From: Kalaharituber pfeilii | Taxonomy: Eukaryota > Ascomycota > Pezizomycetes > Pezizales > Pezizaceae | DNA length: 64,000 nucleotides | Direction: 5' to 3' | NCBI GenBank assembly: GCA_015179045.1 | Contig: WHUZ01000045.1 | Location: 62,001 to 126,000, forward strand | Part shown: positions 43,331 through 54,430 of the stretch, piece after piece | Layout of the letters: each line of letters begins with the position of its first letter | How positions within the stretch are numbered: position 1 is the first letter of the stretch | Notes under the pieces: model-generated | Told to the model about the DNA's origin: nothing | The model's input: the letters and a program-made list of their open reading frames with translations, nothing else | Databases searched by the model: none | Made by a program: the position numbers and the translations under genes

Positions 43331-43340
43331 GTTTAGATGT

Positions 43341-43985
43341 GCGTCTGGACACATAACATCAATAGTTGTGTCCTGGCATTGACCTCATGGCACCAACGTC
43401 AGGACGCACATGACGCAAAAAAAGACAAAACGGTCCTGGGACGCGCCTATATGGCTTCCTGACGCACTTTTTTCTTTCCTGATGTACGGCGACGTCCACC
43501 TCGACACACTTTTGCCGCGGGGCCTGCTCTGGGCTGGTGACAGCATCGTGCAAACTTATGTCGACGGGGACAGTGACTGGGTGGTGCCCAAGAGGATGTC
43601 CAAACCCGTGCCCAGTGCATGTGGAAATGATGGCAGTACCATGTCCGGTGAGTTATCATCAAATTGCCCACATTTACAGTTACTGTTGGCCCGGTGGAGC
43701 CCTAGGGCCGGAAATGGGCTGAGATGTAGTCAGGTACTGGCGGTGAAATTATAGGCGGTGATGAGGAGTTTCGGAATGTAAACGTACTGTAGTCCCACGG
43801 CGTTGCTGGATATCCGGTACTTTGGTCTGTATTGTAATAGCAAATAACTGTATTTCAAATTATCGCTTTATCGCTTTAATACGGAGAAAACCGTTCTACC
43901 GGGATTAGATATGGGTTGCAATCGCATGCGTGAGATGTGTCATGTCCTGGTAATCGATAAGCTGAGCCCACCACTATGTGGTGGC
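43341..43985. other. Flank right of the palindrome
   Basis: Two overlapping frames (43410-43754 plus, 43447-43671 minus) have no recognisable content. A faint inverted similarity to 38150-38430 (CATCAGGAA..GTGCGTCAG) suggests the palindrome once extended further. Confidence 0.4.
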
Positions 43986-44040
43986 TCGTCATAACGCACA
44001 GCGCGGCATGCGAGTAATGAGATTAAAAAAAAAAAAAAAA
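43986..44040 (+). mobile_element. Diverged A-type terminus
   Basis: CTCGTCATAACGCACAGCGC then GGCATGCGAGTAATGAGATT and poly-A. Stem pairing is weakened here. No clear duplication. Confidence 0.7.
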
Positions 44041-44156
44041 GGCGGGCCACTACATGAACTGGGCCATTTGTGCTACCAAAACCAACTCCTGACAAGCGTA
44101 GATCTTAACCACCAAAGAAGATATCATTACGCACATGTTGGGGACTTTAAACCAGA

Positions 44157-44223
44157 GGTTTTTTTTTTTTTCTTTTTTTTTTTTTTATATCATTAATCGC
44201 ATGCCGCCCTACGGGCTATGGCG
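44157..44223 (-). mobile_element. A-type micro-retroposon
   Basis: Flanked by AAACCAGA (44149-44156 and 44224-44231). Minus-strand terminus starting at CGCCATAGCCC with a long impure T run. Confidence 0.9.
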
Positions 44224-44258
44224 AAACCAGACGTTTGTGCTTCCCTTCCAGCCTATTT

Positions 44259-44317
44259 TTTTTTTATATATATATATTTATATCATTAATCGCTTGCCGC
44301 CCTATGGGCTATGGCGA
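44259..44317 (-). mobile_element. 59-nt A-type micro-retroposon
   Basis: Flanked by TTCCAGCCTATTT (44246-44258 and 44318-44330). It has one base before CGCCATAGCCCATAGGGCGG; the tail is T-rich with a TATA stretch. It lies only 35 bp from the previous insertion. Confidence 0.93.
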
Positions 44318-44330
44318 TTCCAGCCTATTT

Positions 44331-44866
44331 GCCCATATCATACTAAGTGCGTAATGGGATTCCAGGCTATGTAATGGTTAGAGGTGCGGAATATACAGAA
44401 TTGGTTTTGTTTTGAGCTTCTTGGAAATAGTATGGGAATATCTCCTCTGGCGATTGAGATATATTCTTCGCCGGGTGGTTAGTTTTGGTGGCATAGGTGA
44501 CCGGTCCCTCACGGTGTGGCCCACTTGGCAGTGAAATACAGTATGCTTTCCGATATCCGCTTTCTCGGCACTAAGCTTTTGAGAAACCCGCTTTGTGTGC
44601 ATAGATTTTTGCTTAGCGAAGTATTAGACTATACCGAATTGTCGCCCTACCGTAACGGAGGCAGGTCTGATACCTGGTCAAAATTAGATATGGAACTTTT
44701 TGGCATGCCAAGCGTCACAGGTCTCGGAAAATATGCAAAGTTGCGGGAACTAAAGTGAGAACAGCCTTGTGAACTCAGGCTCACCACAAATGCGACACAG
44801 CAAGCATATGTGCGTGAACGAGCCGTGCGTATCAAAAATTAAAGGAATGTTGCGGAGAGATAGCTA
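44331..44866. other. Stretch with one unsupported ORF
   Basis: An 80-codon plus-strand frame (44516-44758) and its surroundings show no recognisable motif. Confidence 0.4.
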
Positions 44867-44935
44867 CAGTTTTCCCTCGCTATACCGGACGGAAAAGGTC
44901 GGATTTTACAGATCGGGTCTAGCCAGGGAAAACTG
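44867..44935. mobile_element. 69-bp pogo-type MITE
   Basis: Starts CAGTTTTCCCTCGCTATACC and ends AGCCAGGGAAAACTG, with TA on both sides (44865-44866 and 44936-44937). It shares its termini with the 431-bp element at 4.8 kb. Confidence 0.85.
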
Positions 44936-45604
44936 TACATAGGTAGCACGGATCCCAGCGCGATTGCTGCTTACATTGCTGGGAGGGTAATTCCCGCCCC
45001 CTGGAACAAAAGGAACATTGGAAATGTTCTCAACGGCAATTATGGGCCATATGCACCGGTTACTTGGCGAGTGGCGCAGTTTTTTCTTTCCATAACATCC
45101 TTGGTTCCATCTTGCGCAGACCAAGCCTACGCGAATAAAAGTCTTGGACACTTACCCCAATATTGCCTAATCCCCAAGTCTTTTTTCGGGTCATTGTACA
45201 TGTAATCAAAGGGGTGGATACTTGACTGCCACGTTCGTAATGCACTGGCAGGAGTGGAGCCAAAGCTTATATCCATCAACAGCATCTTTCCTTCATAGTA
45301 GAGATCAGCTTGAGCGGCGTGTATTGGTTGGTATTGCTAATATTACCAGTCAGCCTCCGCATACCTAATGCCCCCACATTTCATGCAGACCTGATAATAA
45401 TCACCCAATAGATTACTCGTGATCAACTTGATGACCTCACGTCGATTTTGAGGCCCTGGCAGATCGTTGTCCAATGTCCATTAATTCTGCGCCCCTGCAC
45501 ATCTTGTTCAACCAATGATTGGATGGGAGTAACGCTTCTTTAATATCGCTTTGTTCACTTCTATTTTTTCCTATTCTCTTCCCATGCTTATTATGTATTT
45601 AACC
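44936..45604. other. Gene-free stretch
   Basis: No gene recognised. A segment near 45150-45200 (CTTACCCCAATATTGCCTAATCC) also occurs near 24650. Confidence 0.4.
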
Positions 45605-45666
45605 TCTCGCCATATAGCCTACTGGGCGGCACGCGAGTAATCAAATAAAAAAATATAAAAAAAAAA
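45605..45666 (+). mobile_element. A-type terminus
   Basis: CTCTCGCCATATAGCCTACT, GGGCGGCACGCGAGTAATCA and an A-rich tail. No duplication found. Confidence 0.75.
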
Positions 45667-45763
45667 GATTGGACGCAAAGCTGTGGAGAGAGACAAAGGA
45701 AAAAGCAACGATTACGTAAGTAGAACGCTTACTGCCGTCAAGTCCCCACAAGATACACAGCCT

Positions 45764-45823
45764 TTTTTTTTTTTTTTTAATATCTCGTAACCCGCTTGCA
45801 GCTGTTCACCATGGCAGGGGAAC
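45764..45823 (-). mobile_element. 60-nt B-type micro-retroposon
   Basis: Flanked by ATACACAGCCT (45753-45763 and 45824-45834). Minus strand; only terminus B from GTTCCCCTGCC on, plus the T run. The surrounding minus-strand frame stays open without it. Confidence 0.92.
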
Positions 45824-45834
45824 ATACACAGCCT

Positions 45835-46939
45835 GGAGCCCCTTGAGAATTTGGTCATCTTCTTGTCAACATCCCCAGGCTTCATTAAAATATCGTGCCT
45901 TTTAGCTTCAATACCGTCTGATTGTCTGCTACCTGATACAATCAAACTTACGATACTTTCTCAGTATTCATATTAGAGTATATGTCAAGATGAATAAAAT
46001 CTTAGGTAGGATTATTGACACTTGGCAGCTCAGAGTATATCTAGCATAAGATTTGGTATATACCAAATAGGTTACCACTTATATCCTAAGAATTAGCTTA
46101 ATGAATATATGAAAGATAATTCCATATATTCTACCAGACTCTAGCTTCAATTTGACCCCACTTGAGGACCATTTGCACTTATAGAAAGGTTTTGGTGTAG
46201 TATCTAGAAAATGTACAATATTTTAGTTATGTATAAGATCTTAGTATAGAAACGTACAGTGCTACATTATAGATCCTGAGCTTTTACAAACTATGTATTA
46301 TAATATAGTCCTGGTAGTACCATTGCTACTATTGTATAAGCAGGTGGAGTATTGCAGCGAGTGGGTATTTGCTTATAGGTATCAGAGGGGGCATTTCATA
46401 GAGTATAGAGGTAAGTACAACTATAGATGCTATAGATGTAGCTCTTTTTGCATTTTTTCCTTCAGATTCACAATCAGCACTATCAATTTAGTCTAGAATT
46501 AATTTGTTGCATATATCAGAGATATATTCTGTGGGTTATTGAGTGCTAAATCTGGAAACTTGGTGCCGGGAAAAGTGCCAAGGTGTTGGCTCGCTACCCA
46601 TACGCCGCTCGTTACTACTACATGGGATTTACACCACAAAAATACAACACACGTATTTTTTTAGCTGCATACAAGTCAATTGCATAATTCCATCTGACTA
46701 CCAATCCAATCCAGCGCACTACTAACTAATGACAGGAGTCTATCTTTTATCATTTTATCCCACTCTCGAAGCTTTTCCACTTCATTTGTGCATTCATCAC
46801 GTGAAGTAAAAATTCAGATGCGCTCAACTCAAGTACTTAGTTTCTTGATTGTTGTAGACTTTCATCACTACCCCTCACTTGTTTTACTTTCTCCTTTCTT
46901 CTTTCTTCTCTTACCATTCTCATATATGTAACTAAATAA
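45835..46939. other. AT-rich stretch without a supported gene
   Basis: AT-rich to about 46.5 kb, with many short TATA-like words. No coding signal recognised. Confidence 0.5.
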
Positions 46940-47017
46940 ATACCTCGGCATAGCCCATAGGGCGGCACGCGAGTAATGATATAAAAAAAAATAAAATAAA
47001 ATAAAATAAAATAAAAT
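46940..47017 (+). mobile_element. A-type terminus with (AAAAT)n tail
   Basis: TACCTCGGCATAGCCCATAG then GGCGGCACGCGAGTAATGAT and about seven AAAAT units in place of pure poly-A. A pyrimidine-rich 3' UTR-like stretch precedes it. Confidence 0.82.
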
Positions 47018-47398
47018 TTGTTGCATTTCATGACTGAAATCTTTGTGTGCCGAGCTCGGATTTTCATTTCACTATTGTATGAGGCTTCGGCGGGATTCGA
47101 GGCTGTGACTGGGAAATGGAGTTGTGTGAGTTGGTTGAAAACAAACGTTAAATCATGTAGCGAAGGGGAACGTGTAGGAAATGCGTGTAGGGTAACAAGT
47201 ACAGTATTACATAACCAACAGGTGAACTGTATCCTAGCAACTATCCCTATCACATTGTATGCAACTTTTCACGCTTCTGAAGACTTACCCCTGCCCCCGA
47301 GTATTACATTAGCACGCTGCAGAAAAATCACGCTGCTTGCAGGTGAGACATTGCGTCATCAATAAAAGAAATTCCGTTGCCGCACTCGTGGCATATGT
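47018..47398. other. Stretch with one unsupported ORF
   Basis: A 115-codon plus-strand frame (47018-47365) is open but unrecognised. Confidence 0.4.
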
Positions 47399-47461
47399 TT
47401 TTTTTTTTTTTTTTTTTTTTTTATTTCATTAATCGCATGCCGCCTCGAAGGCTATGGCGAT
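47399..47461 (-). mobile_element. A-type micro-retroposon with paired stem change
   Basis: Flanked by TCGTGGCATATGT (47386-47398 and 47462-47474). Minus strand. The stem reads GCCT..AGGC with loop TCG, a double change from GCCC..GGGC. It inserted at the left edge of the inverted-repeat element that follows. Confidence 0.93.
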
Positions 47462-47468
47462 TCGTGGC

Positions 47469-48153
47469 ATATGTGTTCGGGGCCAGCCATCTTATCTGCG
47501 CCACCATGACTGGCCCGGTCTACCCATGAGTGGCCCTGGCCAGTCGTAACTGGGGACTAGTCATCACTAAAGCGGGCCACTGATCAATTTACAAGGATAA
47601 AACACCAAAAATGAGCTAAGATGCGTAATCAGATACATGAGTGGAGATGTTGCAGCTTTATAGTACATCATTTCTTAACTGACATGAATAGTACTTCTTT
47701 AGCCCGATTTCGGCATTCCACGTGAGGGTGACAAGAGGGTGAACAGGTACGCGGCTGCTGCATTTTTGACTGGTGTTTGAACCTGCACAGGACGAGAAGA
47801 GATGCGAGCAGTGGAGGAGTGTGGGCAATGCGGTGACAGTGAATATCTCGGGGCATCCTGCAACTAATTAGGATCTTATATACTGAATCAGTATATTTGC
47901 CAAGACAGACAACGGGAGCCGCTACAGTGCGTCAGTTCTCTGTAGGGGAGCGATAAATGCAAATTTTTCACTCACGTATTCAGGGTATATATTCGGAATT
48001 CTGACCAGTAGCCCAGGCTAGCCAGCACAAATATGGATGGCCCGGGCTACTCATCTCGTAATGCGGACCACTGGCACGGGCCATTGGACTTAGCATGGCT
48101 GTCCTGGGCCATTCATGAGTGGCCTGCTAAGAAGGCTGGCCCCCAACATATGT
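47469..48153. mobile_element. ~685-bp element with inverted ends
   Basis: The left end ATATGTGTTCGGGGCCAGCC matches the complement of the right end (ACATATGTTGGGGGCCAGCC). Inside both ends GGCCAGT/ACTGGCCC and CATGAGTGGCC words repeat in both orientations. No transposase. The target duplication is obscured by the insertion at the left edge. Confidence 0.65.
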
Positions 48154-48635
48154 ACCCCCAAAAATCTAAAGTTGAAGACCATTATCCGGAATTGATGCGT
48201 GCTTTCTTGAAGGTCAATCCTAGATGCCAGCTGTCCAGCCCAGTAGGGGACATGAGCAGGAATTTAAAAAGCCAAAAACCAACAATTGCAATCCAAACAT
48301 TGTTATTGAGAGCTAATGTTGCTCTGCTTGTCTTTCAGTTCAGCTCGCAACTGGCTACTGAAAGCGGCAAGACCAATGTTCTTGGCCGTATGTGCATGCA
48401 GATGCAGCAGCGAGTGGCTGGACAACACCATTGAGCTGGTCACATGTATCCGAAGTAAGTAAAGTCCAGTAAGCAAGGGAGTTTTCCCACGAACTTAGCT
48501 AGTCGCTTACTGGCCCACGTTGAGGTAATCAATTTATCTACCCGCAGGTTTTTGCTGCTCCTCGACGACGGCCTCACAGTAGAGTGCATGTACTCGCTTG
48601 CCCCGGGATATTAGTGGTTGCTCTCGAACTTACTA
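48154..48635. other. Gene-free stretch
   Basis: A 133-codon plus-strand frame (48033-48434) begins inside the inverted-repeat element and is unrecognised. Otherwise nothing is seen. Confidence 0.45.
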
Positions 48636-48687
48636 GTATCGCCATAGCCCACAGGGCGGCATGCGATTAATGATATTAAAAAAAAGA
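48636..48687 (+). mobile_element. A-type micro-retroposon
   Basis: GAACTTACTA before and GAACTTTACTA after form a near-perfect duplication. It starts within four bases of CGCCATAGCCC and ends in nine A. It lies about 260 bp upstream of the carboxylesterase start. Confidence 0.85.
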
Positions 48688-48947
48688 ACTTTACTAATGG
48701 TTGTTACGTCACCATCTATTGCAGCTTGACATGGTGTGCCTTGTTTAGCATCCCAAAGTAGCAAATTCCAAAAATCACTGTTCGCCGTGTTACAAGGTTT
48801 GAGGTAGCCAGTATGCCATATATGCTAAGGAGGAGTCTGCGGTCGGTGTCTGCGAAAAGCATGTATATATAATCCCCGCACAGAATTGCAACTGTGCGGT
48901 GAGTCTGAATGTTCCTGCCTATACTATCACGCTGCATGTAGCCCGCC

Positions 48948-50778
48948 ATGCTGCTATCCTCGAGTTTCTCCCACCTCTGCAGTCTCGTTCTCCTAGTCTC
49001 TCTCTCCAGCTGCCTCACCGCCCCGCCAGTACCCACCGTCACTGCCCCCTTCGGCACGATCTTCGGGCAGCCCGGCCGGCTTGACCCCACTGTGCACGAG
49101 TACCTCGGCATCCCATTCGCGCACCCCCCAATTGGCCGCCTCCGTTTCCACCCACCGGTGCGGCTTGCAAACCGCTCCCCACAATCCCCCCCCATCGTCG
49201 CCACGAAATTTGGACTCTCATGTCCTAGCGTCCCAATATTTCTGGGGTTTGATAACCCATACAACTTCACCGGAACAACCGAGGGGGAGGATTGCCTCAC
49301 CTTGAACATTTGGACCAAGCCAGGGAGAACTAATACCCCTGTGATGGTGTGGATTTATCCCGGAGGATTTATGCTGGGCGGAACCGATACGCTCTTGTAT
49401 GATGGAACACTGTTCGCCGCCAATCATGACGTGGTGATGGTTTCTGTAAAGTAATTGCGCCCCAAGAGCAGTTGTGCCCCACACTTCTATTCTTTGTAGA
49501 TCTCAACAGCACACTTGCACCCCCTTGCCCTTCGGTTGACCCCGAGATACTTATGTAGTACGTAACTAACACAATCCCGAAATGCCTTGACGGCTAAAGC
49601 TATCGCATGAACGTCTTCGGCTTCCCTAACTCCCCCGCCCTCAACGTCCAGAATCTTGGCATCCTGGATCAACGTGTAGCCCTCGAGTGGGTCCGCGATA
49701 ACATCCACGCTTTCGGCGGCAATCCTGACAAAATCACCATCTTCGGCCAGTCTGCCGGCGGCATTTCCGTGGACGTCCATGCCTACGCATGGCCGCACGA
49801 CCCCATTGCGAGCGCTCTCATTATACAGAGCGGAAACTTAGAAACTCTTAGCCGAGTTCTTAACGGTGGGTACGATTTCGACGAGTGGGGCAATTTGACG
49901 GCGCAAGTAGGCTGCGGAAATGCGGGGCCTGACAAGCAGAAGTTGCAGTGCATGCAGGAGGTGCCTTGGGAGGCCTTGATTGAAGGGATCAAGATAATAC
50001 AGCCTTGTCCATCTATCTTCTATTTCAGCTTCGCGCCGAGGGTGGATGGCAAGGTGATATTCTCCGCGGAGGAGTACAAGCGAAGGGGGGAATCTGGCCT
50101 GTTTGCAAAACTGGTGCGTGACACTCATCTCGCAGTATTGAATTACTGCAGATCGCTGATACTAGGTTAGCCACTCCTTGTCGGCAACACGGACACAGAA
50201 TGGCCTCCAGGGGCGTTACCTGCCCCACCTATCGAAGGCTGCCCGGTAATGCAATTGCCGCAGGACAGTTTGGACCCTGTCGTTATTGCGAATCTCCTCA
50301 CCACAGCCCTATTCACCTGTCCCGCACGTGAGACTGCTCTTCGCAGGTCAGAATTCTATTTTTACCCCTTCTTCCGCTCTTGAATGCAGTGTCGCTAACT
50401 ATGACTGGGATCGGTATGTCGTGTAGGGTACTTCACAATATTCCAGTATGGCGGTATCGCTACTACGGCTCTTTCAACTCCGGCCTAGGTGCCACCCATT
50501 GCTCTGAATTGCCTGCCTTGTTCGGTGCAGCACAGGAAGTCCGAATCCTCTCTGAGCGTGACAAGGCGTTCATCAAATACCTGCAAAGTGTGTGGGTGGC
50601 GTTCGCGAGTGACCCGCCTACTGGGCTCAGCGAACCTCCGTTTAACCTGACACAATTTAATCCGAACGAGTCCACTCTGATTAGGCTTGACTATCAGCAG
50701 GAGTTGGAGGCAAGCACCACACATCCTTATAACTATGACTATTTGTGCGACGTTATTTTACCGAGATCACTGCTGTGA
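48948..50778 (+). CDS. Secreted type-B carboxylesterase/lipase, 514 aa, four exons
   Basis: Exons 48948-49450, 49600-50113, 50171-50346 and 50427-50778 join in one frame of 514 residues; introns are 149, 57 and 80 nt with GT..AG ends and branch-like CTAAC in the first and third. It is an alpha/beta hydrolase that cleaves carboxylic esters. Residues 1-25 look like a signal peptide (LVLLVSLSSCLT). Family marks are EDCLTLNIW (114-122), the oxyanion region WIYPGGF (135-141), GQSAGG with nucleophile Ser219, GNTDTEW with the likely acid Glu349, and GATHCSE with His422. Length is near the family norm and no residue is broken. Substrate unknown; extracellular lipid or ester breakdown is inferred. Confidence 0.93.
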
Positions 50779-51310
50779 TGCAGTAGTTCCTGGAGGCAGT
50801 GGCAAAAGGACCAGACGGTGAGGCCCGACGGTGCGGCGAGTCTGAGGTGTTTCTTTCTACGCACGCCAGGCATGCTCTGTCATAACCCAGCAGGACTGCA
50901 TATGGATACTAAAAAAAAAAAACGTAAACACTAATGCGGCGCAAGGTTGGCAGGGAAGCAGCGAATAGCTACACCAAGAGGTTCTGCACATTGGCTACAT
51001 TTGCTTTTATTGCGCAGTTCTAATTTACTTATGTACAAATGTGCTTTCAATTAACCAAGCATTCAGAGTTTACTTGCAAGTAGCCTTGCAGTATTAGCGA
51101 AACCTGGTTCTATAAATGCCATAGTGTGAACCTTCATTACTGGCTGCTTGTTACCCTCATGTATTGCTGCTCTCTTGAATCAACTGCCTCAACGATCCTT
51201 CCTGGGGGTGTCACTTTCTGCCTCTTGAGCTTTCAGGAGTGCGTATGAGAGGGGTGGAGGAATGCGAGATAAGAGCCACGGTTGGGGAAGACGTAATGAA
51301 GACTTATTAC
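50779..51310. other. 3' flank of the carboxylesterase
   Basis: No gene recognised; presumably 3' UTR and intergenic DNA. Confidence 0.5.
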
Positions 51311-51323
51311 GAACCCATTACAT

Positions 51324-51480
51324 CATACTTGAGTGGGCGGGACAGTGAAGGAACATCGCTCTATTTCTTTCTTTTCATTCAACTGTACTCATTTCATTTC
51401 TTCTTCCTGTACCTAGACATCGCCATAGCCTATAGGGCGGCATGCGAGTAATGATATATAAAAAAAAAAAAAAAAAAAAA
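51324..51480 (+). mobile_element. 157-bp LINE-A 3' end
   Basis: Flanked by GAACCCATTACAT (51311-51323 and 51481-51493). It contains the last ORF2 codons (LEWAGQ stop), 3' UTR, A terminus and poly-A. Confidence 0.93.
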
Positions 51481-51493
51481 GAACCCATTACAT

Positions 51494-52083
51494 ATACAGA
51501 GTTTTGGCCCAGTATCTGCATTTTAGCAGCTGCAGCCAACATATTTTTCGTTGCCTCTCACGCAGAATGAAAATTTATCTTCAAAAGGACATTTGCTAAG
51601 ATTAACTATAGGTTTATAGAAGTAGTATCTAAGTTCATGTCATACTGTGATCAGACCGACGACATTACACCATGCAGTTGAGGATTATATGCAGTCTGCT
51701 ATCGGGCTGCCCTCCTCCACTCTATAATGTATAAGGCCTTCAATTCCAGCAGTCATGCATCGTTGCAATGAGATAATTATTAGGAACGAATATGCATTGT
51801 AAGAACTGAATACACAGTATATGATCCCTACATCAAGATCTACACTTCCGTACATTCAATGGTCATATACTGAAATCGACAGGCATCACAGAATAACCAT
51901 TTCAAATATATATATGCCATCAAGTTTCCAATGGGGGATCCGGTTGGATGGGGCCTGATCTATCTTGGGATGATGGTTCAGACCACGAAATTAGCAGCAA
52001 ATGAATAAGGAAGGAAGCTGCAAAAAGCAAAAAAGAAACGAAAGGGCAACAGCATAAAACGTAGTACGCTCTAAACGCCTTCT
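51494..52083. other. Gene-free stretch, 3' of the RING gene
   Basis: Nothing coding seen; it includes the probable 3' UTR of the minus-strand RING gene. Confidence 0.5.
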
Positions 52084-53573
52084 TCAGCCACGGTATATCT
52101 TGATCTGAAAGGGGTTAGTATAGTCATATTCATCGTCCACGGTAATCAAATGAAGGTTTGACATACCCTACTAGTGACCAGGGTTCTACAAAGGGGACAT
52201 GGTACTCCCTCTGTGACCCATGCAGTCCCCTTCTCCTTTATTCCCATGACGTCACAACAACCCTGAATGTTCCAACCCGCTGTTAGAATTAATACTCAAG
52301 ATGACATAACGTAGGACGACGCAGGATATACTACCGAGCAAAGCACCAAATGGTGGCATGGCATAAACACTGTATCTGCAACGCTATTATAGCATACAAT
52401 GCACGCAGAATAAATCATCATGCTGGTATCCATGTTTCCGTCCTCCTTCTCTTTTCCCTTCTCCCTGAGCAGCTCCGGGACTCTAGCCGGCCTAATGTTC
52501 TGCTTTGGTTTATACTCATCCCAGATCTTGGATACCGCCTCAAAGGCGGCCTTGACAGTTTCCAAATTTGTGCCTTCCGCCTCACCAGGTGTAGTTTGGC
52601 TATAAATCTCGAGCAGCACGGAGGCTTCTTCAGCGAGGTCCCTCAAATGTGAAAGCGCAGAAGCATGGTTGTCAGAGGATGCAGTGGAGGAAGGTCCAAC
52701 GGTTGGCGCTAGAACTGATGGAGGAGGCAATCTTGTTTCTGGAGGAGGAATAGGACGGGATGGTCTTGAGGTCGGCTGAGTAGGGACACTAGACTGAGTG
52801 GCGATAGGCACAGCAGAGCTAAACCGACGATTTTCTGCAGGCGCGCTTTGGCGTCGGGCGGGCACTTGAGAGGTACTTCCTCCTGGCGGTGGAAGGGATG
52901 GCCATTCCTCCTCAGCATCAAGAGGTGGAATTGGCCTTCGAAGAGGCGATACTGGTACTTCGAACTCGAAACCACCGGCCGAACTGGAGAAGATAGACTC
53001 CAGATCATCATTGGCAGATATGTCTGAGAACGCTGACATAAAGTTATTTGAAGCCAATGCCATGGCACTGGCTGTGGTGTGCACGGGAGGCCTACCCAAT
53101 ACACGTTCCCACATGGCATCAGATTGAATTGCTGGAAATTGACAGCGGAGTCTGGCTTCCAGTAACGAGTGCCAGGTGTCTTCGAATTCCAATTCATCCC
53201 AAGGCCCATGAGACTGATCCCAGGACATGGATCTATCGGCTCTTCGAAGGTGCGAACGAGAAACCACCTGCTGCCAACCTTCATCAACGTCGACTTCTGA
53301 TGCTACAACCGTATCCGGTTCCCCATTTCCCCCTGGAGCATGTAAGACTCGGTGGTTCGTACTGGCGTTCGAAACTGAAACTAATGCTGAGTTTCGATTG
53401 GGTGCTTGGGGCTGGACCGTCACTCTGGTGGCGTGCTCAGCAGATCCACCACGTCCAAGACCGATAGACGGCGCGTTATTCGTAGACGCAGTCCTCGCTG
53501 TGCTTGCTATAGCGGTGCTGCCACCTGCGGTTTGTCCTGCTTCCGACCTCTTCTTATTACGTCGTCTCGGCAT
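52084..53573 (-). CDS. C-terminal RING-finger protein, 451 aa, three exons
   Basis: Exon 1 is 52335-53573, exon 2 is 52167-52262 and exon 3 is 52084-52104 (six codons plus stop). Introns of 72 and 62 nt have GT..AG ends, and the second has a perfect TACTAAC. Residues 3-9 (RRRNKKR) look like a nuclear signal. A Ser/Pro-rich low-complexity middle is followed by a helical SHLRDLAEEASVLLEIYSQ stretch, then a RING-HC finger at C391, C394, C406, H408, C412, C415, C435 and C438, ending IKIYRG. The exon-1 frame alone stops inside the finger, and splicing completes all eight ligands. Likely an E3 ubiquitin ligase or scaffold; the substrate is unknown. Confidence 0.88.
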
Positions 53574-53962
53574 AATGCTGGCAACAGTTATTGGCTACGA
53601 TTTGCACTAATAGTATTCAATCAATAAGCAAAAAGAAATAAGTACAAAAATGCATCAGCAATACATACCAGCACCTAATTATGTAAGAGGAAGGGTTCTT
53701 GTTGCTAGTGTGGAGCGAAGCAGGAATAAATTAAAATAAAGATTGATTTCGGTGGATGTAGGCTCAGACTGGGGGCCTGACTGCTCCACCCCCTTGCTGA
53801 AAACGATAAGCGATCTGCACAAATGCCCGTAACCAGACTAGCATCTTGTTTGCAACCTGCCAAGCAGCGCAATTGGGGGTTCATTTTGTCCTTATCAGAT
53901 CGCCCAGCCTAAGAAGTCGAGTGCCAAGAACACAGGAATCTGATGGGGCTTTGAAGATACTA
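53574..53962. promoter_or_regulatory. 5' region of the RING gene
   Basis: No gene is seen; it should hold the RING promoter on the minus strand. No specific element is recognised. Confidence 0.4.
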
Positions 53963-54417
53963 GCCAAAAAAATAAGTATCCGGACAGGAGGCCAATGTAC
54001 AGTACAATATGCGCTATGCAGGTTTTAGTACTCGTTACCAGCATTGGGTGATGCAGGTGGGGGCCAAGTTATAGGCCGTGCGGGTGGTCTGTGAGCACGT
54101 GAGGCTAAGGCCTGTACCTGACTTTGGGAGCAAAAACATTGTATGGAAAATACCTGTCAGTAGCAATATCCATCCCTGATGCGGTAGACTTTTCTCGCAC
54201 GGCCCATCTGCATCACTAAATGCCAGTAACGAGTATAAACTAGCATATTTTTGCAAGCTTGGCTGCAGATATCTTGAGAATCAGTCCAAATTTCGTGATA
54301 GTGTCTAAATTTTATATGTCAGAAGTATCCGGACAGCTAACATAATGAATTTGGGTCTTTTTCTTTTTATTTTAATATCACATAACCCCGCTTGGAGCTG
54401 TTCGCCATGGCAGGGCT
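53963..54417. repeat. TATCCGGACAG-type element remnant with nested B terminus
   Basis: Begins ACTAGCCAAAAAAATAAGTA then TCCGGACAGG, and near 54290-54350 has TTCGTGATAGTGTCTAAATT and GTATCCGGACAGCTAACATA. The same words recur at 55.0, 56.5-57.4 and 58.2 kb. The ends resemble the 93-bp MITE at 14.6 kb, so a Tc1/mariner-type origin is likely. Confidence 0.55.
54361..54417 (-). mobile_element. 57-nt B-type micro-retroposon
   Basis: Flanked by AATTTGGGTCTTT (54348-54360 and 54418-54430). Only terminus B from CCCTGCCATGGCG, plus a T-rich tail; minus strand. Confidence 0.93.
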
Positions 54418-54430
54418 AATTTGGGTCTTT

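Larger units (their letters stand above)
38620..43340. mobile_element. Foldback-like palindrome, ~4.7 kb
   Basis: Left arm 38620-40640 and right arm 41487-43340 are inverted copies with many substitutions, separated by about 840 bp that are partly later insertions. From outside in, each arm has a ~27-nt satellite (CTGTCAGGACGCAATTG type), a CTGC-rich satellite (GCTGCCATGCTGCGTGAAT type, ~100-120 bp higher-order units) and a unique inner ~350-bp part (e.g. CAAGTAGTTTGCTGTTTTGC in both). No transposase is seen. Outer ends and target duplication are not resolved. Confidence 0.72.

Noticed and set aside
48993..49221. Minus-strand frames under the carboxylesterase first exon
   Set aside because: Overlap a well supported plus-strand coding exon with signal peptide and family motifs.
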